The notes beneath the pieces were generated by a model, which was not told the DNA's origin, did no database searches, and saw nothing but the letters and a program-made list of their open reading frames with translations. Positions 16,534 to 24,157 of a stretch of 24,863 nucleotides of DNA are shown here, piece after piece. The position numbers and the translations under genes are program-made. Source of the stretch: JBIOYL01 sp044870185 (lineage in GTDB: Bacteria > Actinomycetota > CALGFH01); assembly GCA_044870185.1 (NCBI GenBank), contig JBIOYL010000017.1, forward strand, positions 1-24,863, read 5' to 3'. The number at the start of each line of letters is the position of its first letter. Position 1 is the stretch's first letter.

Positions 16534-16968
16534 ATGCAGCCCGATTGCACGTTCTGCCAGATCGTGTCCGGGGAGCTGCCGGCCGACTACGTCGACGAGG
16601 ACGACCGCACGGTCGCCTTCATGGACATCAACCCGGCCACGCTCGGGCACCTGCTGGTCGTGCCGCGCAAGCACGCGAGGGACGTGATGGCGGCCGGCCC
16701 GGACGATTGGCTCGCGGTGGCGGCGACCGCGCAGCGCATGGCGCGCTGGGTGGTGGGCGCCTTCGGGGCCGGCGGCGTCGACCTGGTCCAGGCTAACTCC
16801 AACGGCCTGGTCGGCGCGCAGACCGTCTTCCACCTGCACGTGCACGTGCTGCCCCGCTATCCCGACGACACGCTCGGGCCGTGGTGGACGCAGCAGACGA
16901 CCGACCCGGCCGAGATCACCGAAGCGGCCCGCAAGCTGATCGAGTACGGCCGCCGCAGCAGCCCCTGA
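16534..16968 (+). CDS. HIT family protein (HINT-like nucleotide hydrolase)
   Basis: A 144-residue histidine-triad protein. It carries the N-terminal zinc-type CTFC (Cys5 and Cys8), VAFMDINPATLGHLLVVPRK and the catalytic triad HLHVHVLP (His100, 102 and 104). HIT proteins of this type cleave AMP from nucleoside phosphoramidates or related nucleotides; the physiological substrate is not predictable. It starts at ATG 16534 with gagagggagggg just upstream. A 171 bp gap separates it from moaA; I see no terminator there, so weak readthrough from moaA is possible. Confidence 0.93.
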   Translation: MQPDCTFCQIVSGELPADYVDEDDRTVAFMDINPATLGHLLVVPRKHARDVMAAGPDDWLAVAATAQRMARWVVGAFGAGGVDLVQANSNGLVGAQTVFHLHVHVLPRYPDDTLGPWWTQQTTDPAEITEAARKLIEYGRRSSP

Positions 16969-17110
16969 GCCGCCGAGCAGGTCACGGGCTGGGCCGGCAG
17001 CAACGGTAACCAGCTTGCCGATCCTGGCGGTCGAAAGGTTTGCCTTCCTCGCTCTCGCCTCGTACCCGTAGTTGTGGTGGCGCCCAGACGATGGCGCAGG
17101 TCGTCCAGCC

Positions 17111-17253
17111 TCGCTGCGGGACGCGGTGGCCGCCGCCCGGCCGCATGCTGTCCCTACTGACTATCCGCATGCCGCCGACGCACAGCAGCAGGGCATCGAC
17201 TGGCCAGGCTGACCAATCGGGAGCGCGATGTGCTCGCGCAGATGGCTGAGGGC
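17111..17253 (+). pseudogene. Relic of a NarL/LuxR-type response regulator with internal deletion
   Basis: The 423 bp between the HIT gene and the next lipoprotein has no intact gene. Switching frames gives SLRDAVAAAR (from 17111), then IRMPPTHSS (from 17163, after one extra T at about 17162), the receiver motif seen in NarL-type regulators. LARLTNRERDVLAQMAEG (17200-17253) follows, the start of the LuxR-type helix-turn-helix. In intact relatives about 100 residues separate the last two pieces, so an internal deletion, a frameshift and loss of the C-terminal recognition helix are all evident. Nothing recognisable lies in 16969-17040 or 17260-17391. Confidence 0.6.
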
Positions 17254-17391
17254 GGACCATCCCCTCCTGGAGGCCGCGCTCGGGGCTCCTGGCCGACCTG
17301 TTTCGCCGATCCGATCCGGGAACCTCAGGAAGACTTGCGTCGTCTACCTATTGATGACAGGTGACGTGGTCGGAATCGGTGGTAGGAAGGA

Positions 17392-17811
17392 ATGCGACGG
17401 GTGCCGCGAGGGGCGCTTCCCGCTCTGTTCCTGCTGGCGGTGGCCGGCTGCGCCGTACCGTCAAGGCCCGCTGTGCCCGCGACGCCGCCGACCGCCGTGT
17501 TGCACGCTCACATCCCAACCCAGTTCGGCTTCCACGGCCAGCTCGGCGGCGACGCGGCCACGGGTTGCACCTGGGTGGAGAACGACGGTGCGCGCACGCA
17601 GGCGGTCTGGCCGAGCGACATCAAGGTCGTCTTCGCACCGCTCCGGCTCCTCCAAGCGGGCAGGGTCGTCGCGCGGGGTGGCGACTTCGGATCAGGGCTT
17701 CTCGTCAGTGGCGATCCCGTCCGTGGCAAGCCGGGGTGCCCGGTGCACGAGGCAATGGCCATGGCCACGGTCCTGTCGCACGGGCGGACGCGGCCGTCCG
17801 GGTGGCCGTGA
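17392..17811 (+). CDS. Putative lipoprotein
   Basis: A 139-residue protein with a basic N-terminus (MRRVPRG), a hydrophobic stretch and lipobox LAVAGC, giving lipidated Cys20. A Pro-rich linker follows and then a small domain with a second and third cysteine (TGCTW, PGCPV). ATG 17392 lies right after ggaagga. The C-terminal 20 residues look out of register with the rest in composition, so the 3' end may be frameshifted, but I have no homologue to prove this. Function unknown. The 279 bp after it (17812-18090) has no gene I can support. Confidence 0.6.
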   Translation: MRRVPRGALPALFLLAVAGCAVPSRPAVPATPPTAVLHAHIPTQFGFHGQLGGDAATGCTWVENDGARTQAVWPSDIKVVFAPLRLLQAGRVVARGGDFGSGLLVSGDPVRGKPGCPVHEAMAMATVLSHGRTRPSGWP

Positions 17812-18090
17812 TCAGGCCCGAGGGTCCAGCGACCATCCTGCCAGGCGTCCCGCCGTGCGGTCCCTTGTCGGGCCACTGGCCGGTGCTGCCGTTCGCCCCG
17901 AGGCGGCTGGGCGGAGCCATGCCGTCACGCTGCCAGAAGGTGGTGTCGGCGATGCTGACGGTCATCGCGTCGACCTTGCCGCCGAACTGGTGAGCCAGCC
18001 GCTGGCGGCGGTCCGCACCGCTGGTGCATTGCTCCTGGTTCTGAGAAGGCGCCACTCTCAGCGCCGGGTCGAAACGGGAGCATTCGACCT

Positions 18091-18861
18091 TCAGGCAAAC
18101 CGGCGCTCGGTCCAGAACACCTCGCTGCGGTAGGGGAAGCGGACCGTCTGGGCGCCGCGGGTGGCCGGGTCGGTGGCGAGCAGGTCGGACACCTCGGCCA
18201 GCAGCGCGGCCCGCTCGGCGTCCGGGAGCGCGCCGATGAAGCTCGTGGACACGACCCGGTCGAGCACACCGGCCCGGTCCAGGGGCTGCGCGAAGACAAA
18301 GTGCCGCTCGACCAGGGGGGTGAACGCCTCGGTCTCCTCGAACGCGTCCCGCCAGCGCCCGCCGCGGTGGCGGGGCGCGTCGTCGGCATGGCGGTCCATC
18401 AGCTCGGTCAGCCGAGCCACCCAGCCGACCGACTGGTCCCGCGTGTTCCACGCGAGTCCCAGCCGGCCGCCGGGGCGCAGCACGCGGGCGATCTCGGCCA
18501 GCGCCCGCGGGCCGTCGAACCAATGGAAGGCCTGGCCGACCGTGACGGCGTCGGCGGAGCCGTCCGGCAGCGGCATCGCCTCGGCGGTGCCGTCGAGCAC
18601 CCGCATGCCGGGCACCATCTCCGCCAGCTTGGCGCGCATCGCCTCGACCGGCTCGACGGCGACCAGGCGCGCGCCGGTCGGGACGAGCAGCCTGGTGAGC
18701 TTGCCCGTCCCGGCGGCCAGGTCGACCACCGCCGAGCCGGGTCCGATGCGCAGCGCCTCGACGAGCCAGGCGACCGCGTCAGGCGGGTAGCTCGGCCGTC
18801 CCCGCTCGTAGGCGTCGCTGGACGCCTGGAATCCGGTTCGGGCCAAGCGGTGCACGGCCAT
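18091..18861 (-). CDS. Class I SAM-dependent methyltransferase
   Basis: A 256-residue cytoplasmic methyltransferase of the Methyltransf_11 type. It shows motif I VVDLAAGTGKLT (about residues 45-56), the acidic post-I strand LVAVEPVEAM, GQAFHWFDGPRALAEIARVL and the post-motif LRPGGRLGLAWNTRD. The substrate is not predictable from this. I chose ATG 18861 because it is preceded by ggaggcccccg and the family usually begins near GFQASSDAYERGRPSYP; the frame extends to 18990 across the promoter of the divergent gene. It stands alone on its strand. Confidence 0.9.
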   Translation of the reverse strand: MAVHRLARTGFQASSDAYERGRPSYPPDAVAWLVEALRIGPGSAVVDLAAGTGKLTRLLVPTGARLVAVEPVEAMRAKLAEMVPGMRVLDGTAEAMPLPDGSADAVTVGQAFHWFDGPRALAEIARVLRPGGRLGLAWNTRDQSVGWVARLTELMDRHADDAPRHRGGRWRDAFEETEAFTPLVERHFVFAQPLDRAGVLDRVVSTSFIGALPDAERAALLAEVSDLLATDPATRGAQTVRFPYRSEVFWTERRFA

Positions 18862-18924
18862 CGGGGGCCTCCGGTCGGATGCGGGCTTGAGCGAGAAGGG
18901 TGCGAACTGCTTGGTGTGGTGTGC

Positions 18925-18942
18925 GCGTTCGTGATCGAACGC
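18925..18942. promoter_or_regulatory. 18 bp dyad between divergent methyltransferase and recombinase genes
   Basis: The arms gcgttcg and cgaacgc are perfectly complementary (7 bp each) around a 4-base centre, tgat. They sit 20 bp before the recombinase start. Length and position suit an operator bound by a dimer, possibly the recombinase's own MerR-like domain. Confidence 0.4.
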
Positions 18943-18961
18943 ATGTATTAGCATGGCGGCC

Positions 18962-19570
18962 ATGAAACTGGCTGCATGGGCACGTGCCAACGGCGTGCAC
19001 CCGCAGACCGCCTACCGCTGGTTCCGCCAGGGCAGGATGCCGGTCCCCGCGCGCCGCCTGCCATCGGGCACGATCCTGGTCGAGGTGCCTGACACCGGCA
19101 GCCTACCGGATCGACGCACCGTGCTGTACGCGCGCGTCGCCGCCCATGACCAGCGGGCCGACCTGGACCGGCAGGTCGCGCGACTGACCGCGTGGGCGGC
19201 AGAGCAGGGGGTCGGCGTGGCCGAGGTGGTCACCGAGGTCGGCTCCGGGCTGAACGGCAGGCGGCCAAAGCTCGCCCGGCTGCTTGCCGACCCGCGGGCC
19301 ACCACGATCGTGGTGGAGCATCGGGATCGGCTGGCCCGCTTCGGGGTGGAGCAGCTGGCGGCGGCGCTGTCCGCGCAGGGCCGCCGGCTGGTGGTGGTCG
19401 ACCCTGGAGAGAACACGAACGACCTGGCACGCGACCTGCTCGAGGTGCTCACCGGCTACTGCGCCCGACTGTACGGCCGCCGCGGCGCCCGCAACCGCGC
19501 GCTGCGCGCGCTGACCTGCGCGCGCAAGCCGCCCGGTCACGCCGACGCCGGCGACGGCGAGGCCTGCTGA
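18962..19570 (+). CDS. IS607-type serine recombinase (TnpA-like) lacking the catalytic serine
   Basis: The N-terminus is a MerR-like winged helix (KLAAWARANGVHPQTAYRWF, GRMPVPARRLPSGTILV), followed by a serine-recombinase catalytic domain: YARVAAHDQRADLDRQ, then GSGLNGRRPKLARLL, VEHRDRLARFGVEQL and YGRRGARNRA near the end. This is the IS607 TnpA architecture. In active members the first motif reads YARVS, with the serine as nucleophile; here it is YARVA, alanine at residue 60 from ATG 18962 (63 if ATG 18953 is used). The remaining active-site arginines are kept. No tnpB follows, and no terminal repeats were seen. It is either a dead element or a domesticated DNA-binding protein. Confidence 0.88.
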   Translation: MKLAAWARANGVHPQTAYRWFRQGRMPVPARRLPSGTILVEVPDTGSLPDRRTVLYARVAAHDQRADLDRQVARLTAWAAEQGVGVAEVVTEVGSGLNGRRPKLARLLADPRATTIVVEHRDRLARFGVEQLAAALSAQGRRLVVVDPGENTNDLARDLLEVLTGYCARLYGRRGARNRALRALTCARKPPGHADAGDGEAC

Positions 19571-19604
19571 CGGACCCCCGGGCGGCCCGGCCGCGTCCTT
19601 CGCC

Positions 19605-19633
19605 TTGCCGCCCGGCCCGCCTGCCACTATGGT
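19605..19633 (+). promoter_or_regulatory. Predicted promoter of the riboswitch operon
   Basis: TTGCCG (19605-19610) and TATGGT (19628-19633) are separated by exactly 17 bp. A start point near 19640 would place the aptamer about 40 bases into the transcript. Confidence 0.4.
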
Positions 19634-19638
19634 GGCCG

Positions 19639-19662
19639 CGACCGGCGGAGAGCCGCCGGTCG
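19639..19662 (+). terminator. Strong 10 bp hairpin after the recombinase gene
   Basis: cgaccggcgg and ccgccggtcg form a perfect 10 bp stem with a 4-base loop, agag, 69 bp after the recombinase stop. There is no T-run, so it may be a terminator of the GC-only kind or the 5' cap structure of the riboswitch transcript. Confidence 0.45.
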
Positions 19663-19675
19663 TGTTCGGCGAACG

Positions 19676-19774
19676 TCCAGGGGAGCCCGGCGAACCGGGC
19701 TGAGAGGCTGACTGCGAGGTCGGCGACCCTTCGAACCTGATCCGGGTCATACCGGCGCAGGGAGGAGCTTCCTC
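19676..19774 (+). ncRNA. TPP riboswitch (THI element)
   Basis: The conserved core is complete: GGGGAGCC at the start, GGGCTGAGAGG (the pyrimidine-sensing CTGAGA loop), then GACCCTTCGAACCTGATC and CCGGGTCATACCGGCGCAGGGA, the pyrophosphate-sensing arm. Spacing matches the known thiamine pyrophosphate aptamer. It sits in the leader of the permease gene, so high thiamine pyrophosphate should lower expression. A small hairpin (CCTC 19809-19812 with GAGG 19817-19820) covers the Shine-Dalgarno sequence and could be the translational off-switch. Confidence 0.96.
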
Positions 19775-19808
19775 GCGCACCGTGCCCGCCCCCAGGCGCC
19801 GCCGCTGG

Positions 19809-19820
19809 CCTCGCTGGAGG
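19809..19820 (+). promoter_or_regulatory. Possible Shine-Dalgarno-sequestering hairpin
   Basis: CCTC pairs with GAGG of the ribosome site ggaggtgag just before GTG 19828. The stem is only 4 bp, so it would need support from nearby bases or the aptamer switch. Confidence 0.35.
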
Positions 19821-19827
19821 TGAGAAG

Positions 19828-21270
19828 GTGGCAGCGACAGTCGAGCAGGGCACGGACGTCCGCCGACCGTTCGAGTGGGGGATCGAGCCCGTCCCGCCCG
19901 GCGCGCGCGTCCTCGGGTTCTTCGACCAGGCCGTGCTGTGGGGCAACCTCGGCATCAGCCTGCTCGTGCTGGTCGCCGGGGCGACCCTGGTGCCCGCGCT
20001 GGGCCTGTGGCCGGCGCTGGCCGCCAGCGTGGTCGGCGCGGCCATCGGCAACGCCCTGCTGGGGCTGGCGGCCGTGCCCGCCGCCGAGACCGGGGTGCCG
20101 ACCATGGTCATGTACCGGGCGCCGCTCGGCGTGCGCGGCTCGCTCGCGCCGACCGCCTGCAACGTGGTCCAGAACCTCGGCTGGGCGACCTTCGAGCTGT
20201 GGATCATCGGCAGGGCGGCCGCCCAGGTCTCCGCCAAGCTCTTCGGCGTCGAGGGCCGGATCGTCTGGACGGTCGCGTTCGGCCTGGCCACCACGGCGCT
20301 CACCCTGGCCGGGCCGCTCACCGTGGTGCGCCGCTATCTGGAGCGCTTCGCCACCTGGGCCGTGCTCGCCTCGACCCTGTACCTGAGCTGGTATGCGGCC
20401 AGCCACTTCGACCTGGCCGCGCTCGCCGGACGCCACGGCCAGGGCGGCATGTCGTTCTGGCTCGGCGTGGACATCGCCGTCGCCCTGCCGATCTCCTGGG
20501 TGCCGCTGGTCGCCGACTACGCCCGCTTCGGACGCTCGGCCCCGGCGGCGTTCTGGGGCACCAGCCTCGGCTACTTCGTCGCCCAGGTGTGGTTCTACGC
20601 GCTCGGCATCGTGTTCCTGCTCGCCATCGGCCAGGGCGACGTGCTGGCCGCGGTCATCGCGGTGCCGGTCGGCCTGGTCGCCCTGCTCGTGCTCGTCGTC
20701 GACGAGACCGACGAGGTGTTCGCCAACGTCTACTCGACCGGGGTGAGCCTGCAGAACGCGCTGCCCCGGCTGCCCGGCCGTCCGCTGGCGCTCGTGCTCG
20801 GCCTGCTCGCGACCGCCCTGGCCGCCCTGGTCAGCGACCTCACCCAGTACCAGAGCTTCCTGTACCTGCTCGGCGCCGTCTTCGTGCCGCTGTTCGGCGT
20901 GCTGGCCGCCGACTACTTCGTGCTCGCCCGCCGCCGCTACCACGTCGCCGAGCTGTACCGCCCGCACGGGCGCTACCGCGGCGTGCGCTGGAGCGCCGTC
21001 GCCGTGTGGGTGGCCGGCTTCCTCGTCTACAACTGGATCAACCCCGGCTACGTGGCGGGCTGGCAGCGCCTGGCGCGGTGGCTGTTCGCGTCCGTGCTGC
21101 ACCTGCCGTTCCCGCTGTCACCCTGGCTCGGCGCCTCGATCCCCGCGTTCGCCGTCTCGTTCGCGGCCATGGTCGCCGTCGGCCGCCTCCGACGGCGGGA
21201 AGCGGTCCGGGGCGGGCGGCGGACGCCGCCGCAGGAGCACCCGGACGGCGCCACAAGGGGGCATCGGTGA
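19828..21270 (+). CDS. cytX: NCS1-family permease, probable hydroxymethylpyrimidine transporter CytX
   Basis: A 480-residue inner-membrane protein with about twelve hydrophobic segments. NCS1 features are present: FEWGIEPVPPGARVLGFFDQ near the N-terminus, LWGNLGISLLVL (helix 1), TACNVVQNLGWATFELWIIG (helix 3), LPISWVPLVADYARFG and SDLTQYQSFLYLLGAVFVPL. Cytosine permease relatives placed behind TPP riboswitches are known as CytX and thought to import the thiamine precursor hydroxymethylpyrimidine; the riboswitch here supports that reading over cytosine or purine uptake. The start is GTG 19828 with ggaggtgag 7 bp upstream. Its stop overlaps the PhzF gene as GTGA (21267-21270). Confidence 0.88.
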   Translation: MAATVEQGTDVRRPFEWGIEPVPPGARVLGFFDQAVLWGNLGISLLVLVAGATLVPALGLWPALAASVVGAAIGNALLGLAAVPAAETGVPTMVMYRAPLGVRGSLAPTACNVVQNLGWATFELWIIGRAAAQVSAKLFGVEGRIVWTVAFGLATTALTLAGPLTVVRRYLERFATWAVLASTLYLSWYAASHFDLAALAGRHGQGGMSFWLGVDIAVALPISWVPLVADYARFGRSAPAAFWGTSLGYFVAQVWFYALGIVFLLAIGQGDVLAAVIAVPVGLVALLVLVVDETDEVFANVYSTGVSLQNALPRLPGRPLALVLGLLATALAALVSDLTQYQSFLYLLGAVFVPLFGVLAADYFVLARRRYHVAELYRPHGRYRGVRWSAVAVWVAGFLVYNWINPGYVAGWQRLARWLFASVLHLPFPLSPWLGASIPAFAVSFAAMVAVGRLRRREAVRGGRRTPPQEHPDGATRGHR

Positions 21271-22058
21271 GGATCTTCCAGGTCGACGCCTTCACCGAGC
21301 GGGCGTTCGCGGGCAACCCGGCCGCCGTATGCCTGCTCGACGGCCCCCGCGACGAGACCTGGATGCAGCAGGTCGCGGCCGAGATGAACCTGTCCGAGAC
21401 GGCGTTCGTGGCGCGGCCGCAGGGCGGCGTCTGGGGGCTTCGCTGGTTCACGCCGACAGTCGAGGTCGCCCTGTGCGGGCACGCCACGCTGGCCGGCGCG
21501 CACGTCCTGTGGGCCGAGGGCGAGGTGCCGGCCGAGGTGCCGATCGCGTTCTCGACCCTGAGCGGGGTGCTGACCGCGACGCCGCGCGGCCACGAGATCG
21601 AGCTGGACTTCCCGGCCGCCCCGCCGGCGCCGGTCGCCGCCCCGCCGGGGCTCGCCGACGCCCTGGGCGCCGAGCCGCGCGGGGTCGGGCGGAGCCGCTT
21701 CGACTACCTGGTCGAGCTGGCCGACGAGGCCGCCGTGCGGGGACTGCGGCCGGACCTCGCCCGGCTGCGGCAGCTGGACGTGCGCGGGGTGATCGTGACC
21801 GCCGCCTCCGGCGACCCGGCGGCCGACTTCGTGTCGCGGTTCTTCGCGCCGGGCGCCGGCGTCGACGAGGACCCGGTCACCGGCTCGGCACACTGCACCC
21901 TGGCCCCGTTCTGGGCCGAGCGGCTCGGCCGCGCGGAGCTGGTCGGCTACCAGGCGTCGGCGCGGGGCGGCCACGTGCGGGTGCGCCTGGCCGGCGACCG
22001 GGTCAAGCTCGCCGGCCGGGCGGTCACCGTCCTGCGCGGCGAGCTGCTGGTCGGCTGA
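21267..22058 (+). CDS. PhzF family isomerase
   Basis: A 263-residue member of the PhzF/diaminopimelate-epimerase-fold family. It opens VRIFQVDAFTERAFAGNPAA, has the catalytic glutamate Glu44 in MNLSETAFV, the sugar-like RWFTPTVEVALCGHATLAGAH segment and the C-half motif DEDPVTGSAHCTLAPFW. Family members isomerise small acids; the substrate is unknown for most. There are no phenazine genes nearby, so the phenazine role is unlikely. The gene is translationally coupled (GTGA) to the CytX-like permease under the TPP riboswitch, so a role in handling a pyrimidine or thiamine-related compound is an inference worth testing. Confidence 0.93.
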   Translation: MRIFQVDAFTERAFAGNPAAVCLLDGPRDETWMQQVAAEMNLSETAFVARPQGGVWGLRWFTPTVEVALCGHATLAGAHVLWAEGEVPAEVPIAFSTLSGVLTATPRGHEIELDFPAAPPAPVAAPPGLADALGAEPRGVGRSRFDYLVELADEAAVRGLRPDLARLRQLDVRGVIVTAASGDPAADFVSRFFAPGAGVDEDPVTGSAHCTLAPFWAERLGRAELVGYQASARGGHVRVRLAGDRVKLAGRAVTVLRGELLVG

Positions 22059-22066
22059 GCGCCGGC

Positions 22067-22387
22067 TCAGCGTGGCCGCGGGCCGACGAACACGACTAGC
22101 ACGGCCGGGTCGGGGCCGAGGTTCTTGAGCGCGTGCTTCGACCCGGCCGGGGCGAGGACCGCGTCGTACTGGGCGGCCTCCCCGGTGTCGTCGTCGACCC
22201 GGACGAGCACCCGGCCGGCCATCACGACCACCACCTTGTCCGAGGACTCGTGGACGTGCAGGAGCTGCTCCTGCCCCGGGTCGAGGCAGTACAGGTGGGT
22301 GAGGGTCCGGTCGGTCTCGAACACCGCGTGCTTGGCCATGCGGCGCTCGTCGAAGGCGATCAGGTCGGCGAGCTGTCGGCGTTCCAT
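22067..22387 (-). CDS. Small cupin-domain protein
   Basis: A 106-residue single-cupin protein. Motif 1 is LLHVHESSDKVVVVMAGRVLV, with the metal-type histidines and a glutamate; motif 2 is APAGSKHALKN. A catalytic or sensory role as a metal-binding cupin is likely, but the substrate is unknown. ATG 22387 has a weak gggag site. It is convergent with the PhzF gene (8 bp between stops) and divergent from pepA, so it is transcribed alone. Confidence 0.88.
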   Translation of the reverse strand: MERRQLADLIAFDERRMAKHAVFETDRTLTHLYCLDPGQEQLLHVHESSDKVVVVMAGRVLVRVDDDTGEAAQYDAVLAPAGSKHALKNLGPDPAVLVVFVGPRPR

Positions 22388-22454
22388 CGCGGCTCCCGCG
22401 TTTCCTGCTGGCGTTGCGCTACGGTGCGTTCATCTTGGCAGGCGGCGAGGCGCC

Positions 22455-22506
22455 TACACTGGCGCGCTGGCCGTTGCGCGTCCACCGGCGCGCCGCCGTT
22501 GCGCGT
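22455..22506 (+). promoter_or_regulatory. pepA promoter region with direct repeat
   Basis: TACACT (22455-22460) fits an actinobacterial -10 box; the TTGGCA before it (22435-22440) is only 14 bp away. Downstream, ccgttgcgcgt occurs twice (22471-22481, 22496-22506), spaced 25 bp, between the -10 and the gene, where a regulator could bind. Confidence 0.35.
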
Positions 22507-22537
22507 GGGCTGCCGCTCATGGATGGAGGAAGGGGTC

Positions 22538-24037
22538 ATGCTGAAGGTCTCACTTGGAACGCCCGAGGACGCCGCCGGGAAGACCGACCTGCTCGCCGTC
22601 CCGGTGTTCGCCGACCGGGCCCTCGGCCCGGGCGCGAGCGAGGCGGTCGCCGCGCTGGGCGACTCGCTCACGCCGCTGCTGGAAGCGCGTGGCTTCACCG
22701 GCAAGGCGGGCGAGGCGCTGTCGCTGCCCACGCTGGGCCGCCTGCCGGCCGCCGCGCTGCTGCTGGTCGGCCTCGGCGAGCGGGACGCCGTCACGACGGA
22801 GTCCCTGCGCCGGGCGGCCGCGACGGTCGTCCGCCAGGCGGGCGGGGCCAGGACGGCGGTCACCACCTTGCCGCAGGCGCTGCCCGGCGGCCAGGCGGCC
22901 GCGGTGCGGGCGGTCACCGAGGGGGCGCAGCTGGCCGCCTACCGCTTCGACAAGTACAAGAATGCCGACACGGCCGGCGCCAAGGAGCCCGGCAGGCTCG
23001 AGACGCTGGTGCTGGTGGCCGCCGGCGGCGAGCGCGGCGCGCTCGAGGGCGCCATCGCGGCGGGCGACGCGCGGGCCGCCGCCACCAACCTCGCCCGCGA
23101 CCTGTCCAACGAGCCGGCCAACAGCCTGCACCCCGCCGACCTGGCCGAGGCGGCGCGCCAGGCGCTGGCCGGCAGGCACGTCACCGTCGCCGTCAAGGAC
23201 GAGCGGGCGCTCGCCGCGGAGGGCTTCGGCGGCATCCTGGGGGTCGGCCAGGGGGCCGACAACCCGCCGCGGCTGGTCGAGCTGACCTATGCGCCCGACG
23301 ACGCCAAGGCCCGGGTGGTGCTGGTCGGCAAGGGCATCACCTTCGACTCGGGCGGCCTGTCGCTCAAGCCGGCCGACTCGATGGCGACCATGAAGACCGA
23401 CATGTCCGGCGCGGCCGCGATCGTCGGGGCCATGAGCGTGCTTGCCGACCTCGGCATCAAGGTCGCCGTCACCGGCTACCTCGCCGCCGCCGAGAACATG
23501 CCCTCCGGCCGTGCGCTGCGGCCGGGCGACGTGCTCACGATGCGAAACGGCAAGACCGTGGAGGTGCTGAACACCGACGCCGAGGGCCGGCTGGTGATGG
23601 CCGACGCCCTCGCGCTCGGCGCGGCGGCCAAGCCGGATGTCATCGTCGACGTCGCCACCCTCACCGGCGCCTGCATGATCGCGCTGGGCAAGAGGTACGC
23701 GGGGCTCATGAGCAACGACGAGATGCTGTCCGCCGAGCTGCTCGAGGCGGCCAAGGAGGCCGGCGAGCCGACCTGGCCGCTGCCGCTGCCCGAGGAGTAC
23801 GCCAAGGAGATCCAAAGCGACATCGCCGACCTGAAGAACGTCGGGCAGCGCTGGGGTGGGGCGCTCACCGCGGGCCTGTTCCTCAAGGAGTTCGTCGACG
23901 GCCAGCCCTGGGCGCACCTCGACATCGCCGGCCCTGCCCGCGCCGACGACGAGGACGCCTACACGCCCAAGGGCGCGACCGGCAGCGCCGTGCGCACCCT
24001 GCTGAGCTGGCTGGAGCGCCGCAGCCACACCGACTGA
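22538..24037 (+). CDS. pepA: Leucyl aminopeptidase (M17)
   Basis: A cytosolic two-metal exopeptidase removing N-terminal residues in peptide turnover. The 499-residue length is normal. The metal and catalytic residues are in place: Lys265 and Asp270 in GKGITFDSGGLSLKP, catalytic Lys277, and Asp347, Glu349 and catalytic Arg351 in NTDAEGRLVMADAL. The variable N-terminal domain spans about residues 1-170. I chose ATG 22538, preceded by ggaggaagggg, over upstream in-frame codons that run into the cupin promoter. The gene stands alone; its stop is followed by GC-rich degenerate repeats. Confidence 0.96.
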   Translation: MLKVSLGTPEDAAGKTDLLAVPVFADRALGPGASEAVAALGDSLTPLLEARGFTGKAGEALSLPTLGRLPAAALLLVGLGERDAVTTESLRRAAATVVRQAGGARTAVTTLPQALPGGQAAAVRAVTEGAQLAAYRFDKYKNADTAGAKEPGRLETLVLVAAGGERGALEGAIAAGDARAAATNLARDLSNEPANSLHPADLAEAARQALAGRHVTVAVKDERALAAEGFGGILGVGQGADNPPRLVELTYAPDDAKARVVLVGKGITFDSGGLSLKPADSMATMKTDMSGAAAIVGAMSVLADLGIKVAVTGYLAAAENMPSGRALRPGDVLTMRNGKTVEVLNTDAEGRLVMADALALGAAAKPDVIVDVATLTGACMIALGKRYAGLMSNDEMLSAELLEAAKEAGEPTWPLPLPEEYAKEIQSDIADLKNVGQRWGGALTAGLFLKEFVDGQPWAHLDIAGPARADDEDAYTPKGATGSAVRTLLSWLERRSHTD

Positions 24038-24049
24038 CCGGGCCTGGGG

Positions 24050-24149
24050 GCATCGCGGACCCGGTGCGGGCCCGGGGCCTCGGAACCGGCGCGGGTCCGG
24101 GCCCGGCGTGGGGTCCGCGGGCATCGGACCCGGCGCGGGCCCGGGGCGG
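24050..24149. repeat. Degenerate GC-rich repeats between convergent genes
   Basis: Two close copies of a unit like gcatcggacccggcgcggg (24050-24078 and 24121-24149), with a more diverged one between, lie in the 120 bp between the pepA stop and the stop of the next, converging gene. The G/C blocks can fold and may end transcription from both sides. Confidence 0.5.
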
Positions 24150-24157
24150 GCGGTGGG

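Noticed and set aside
17705..18523. Minus-strand frame running through the methyltransferase end into 17705
   Set aside because: Most of it is the methyltransferase in a wrong frame. The part below 18091 reads somewhat protein-like (GGKVDAMTVSIADTTFWQRD), but I could not tie it to a family or a start.
18953..19570. A complete IS607 insertion sequence
   Set aside because: No tnpB and no recognisable element ends; the next features are a riboswitch and a permease.
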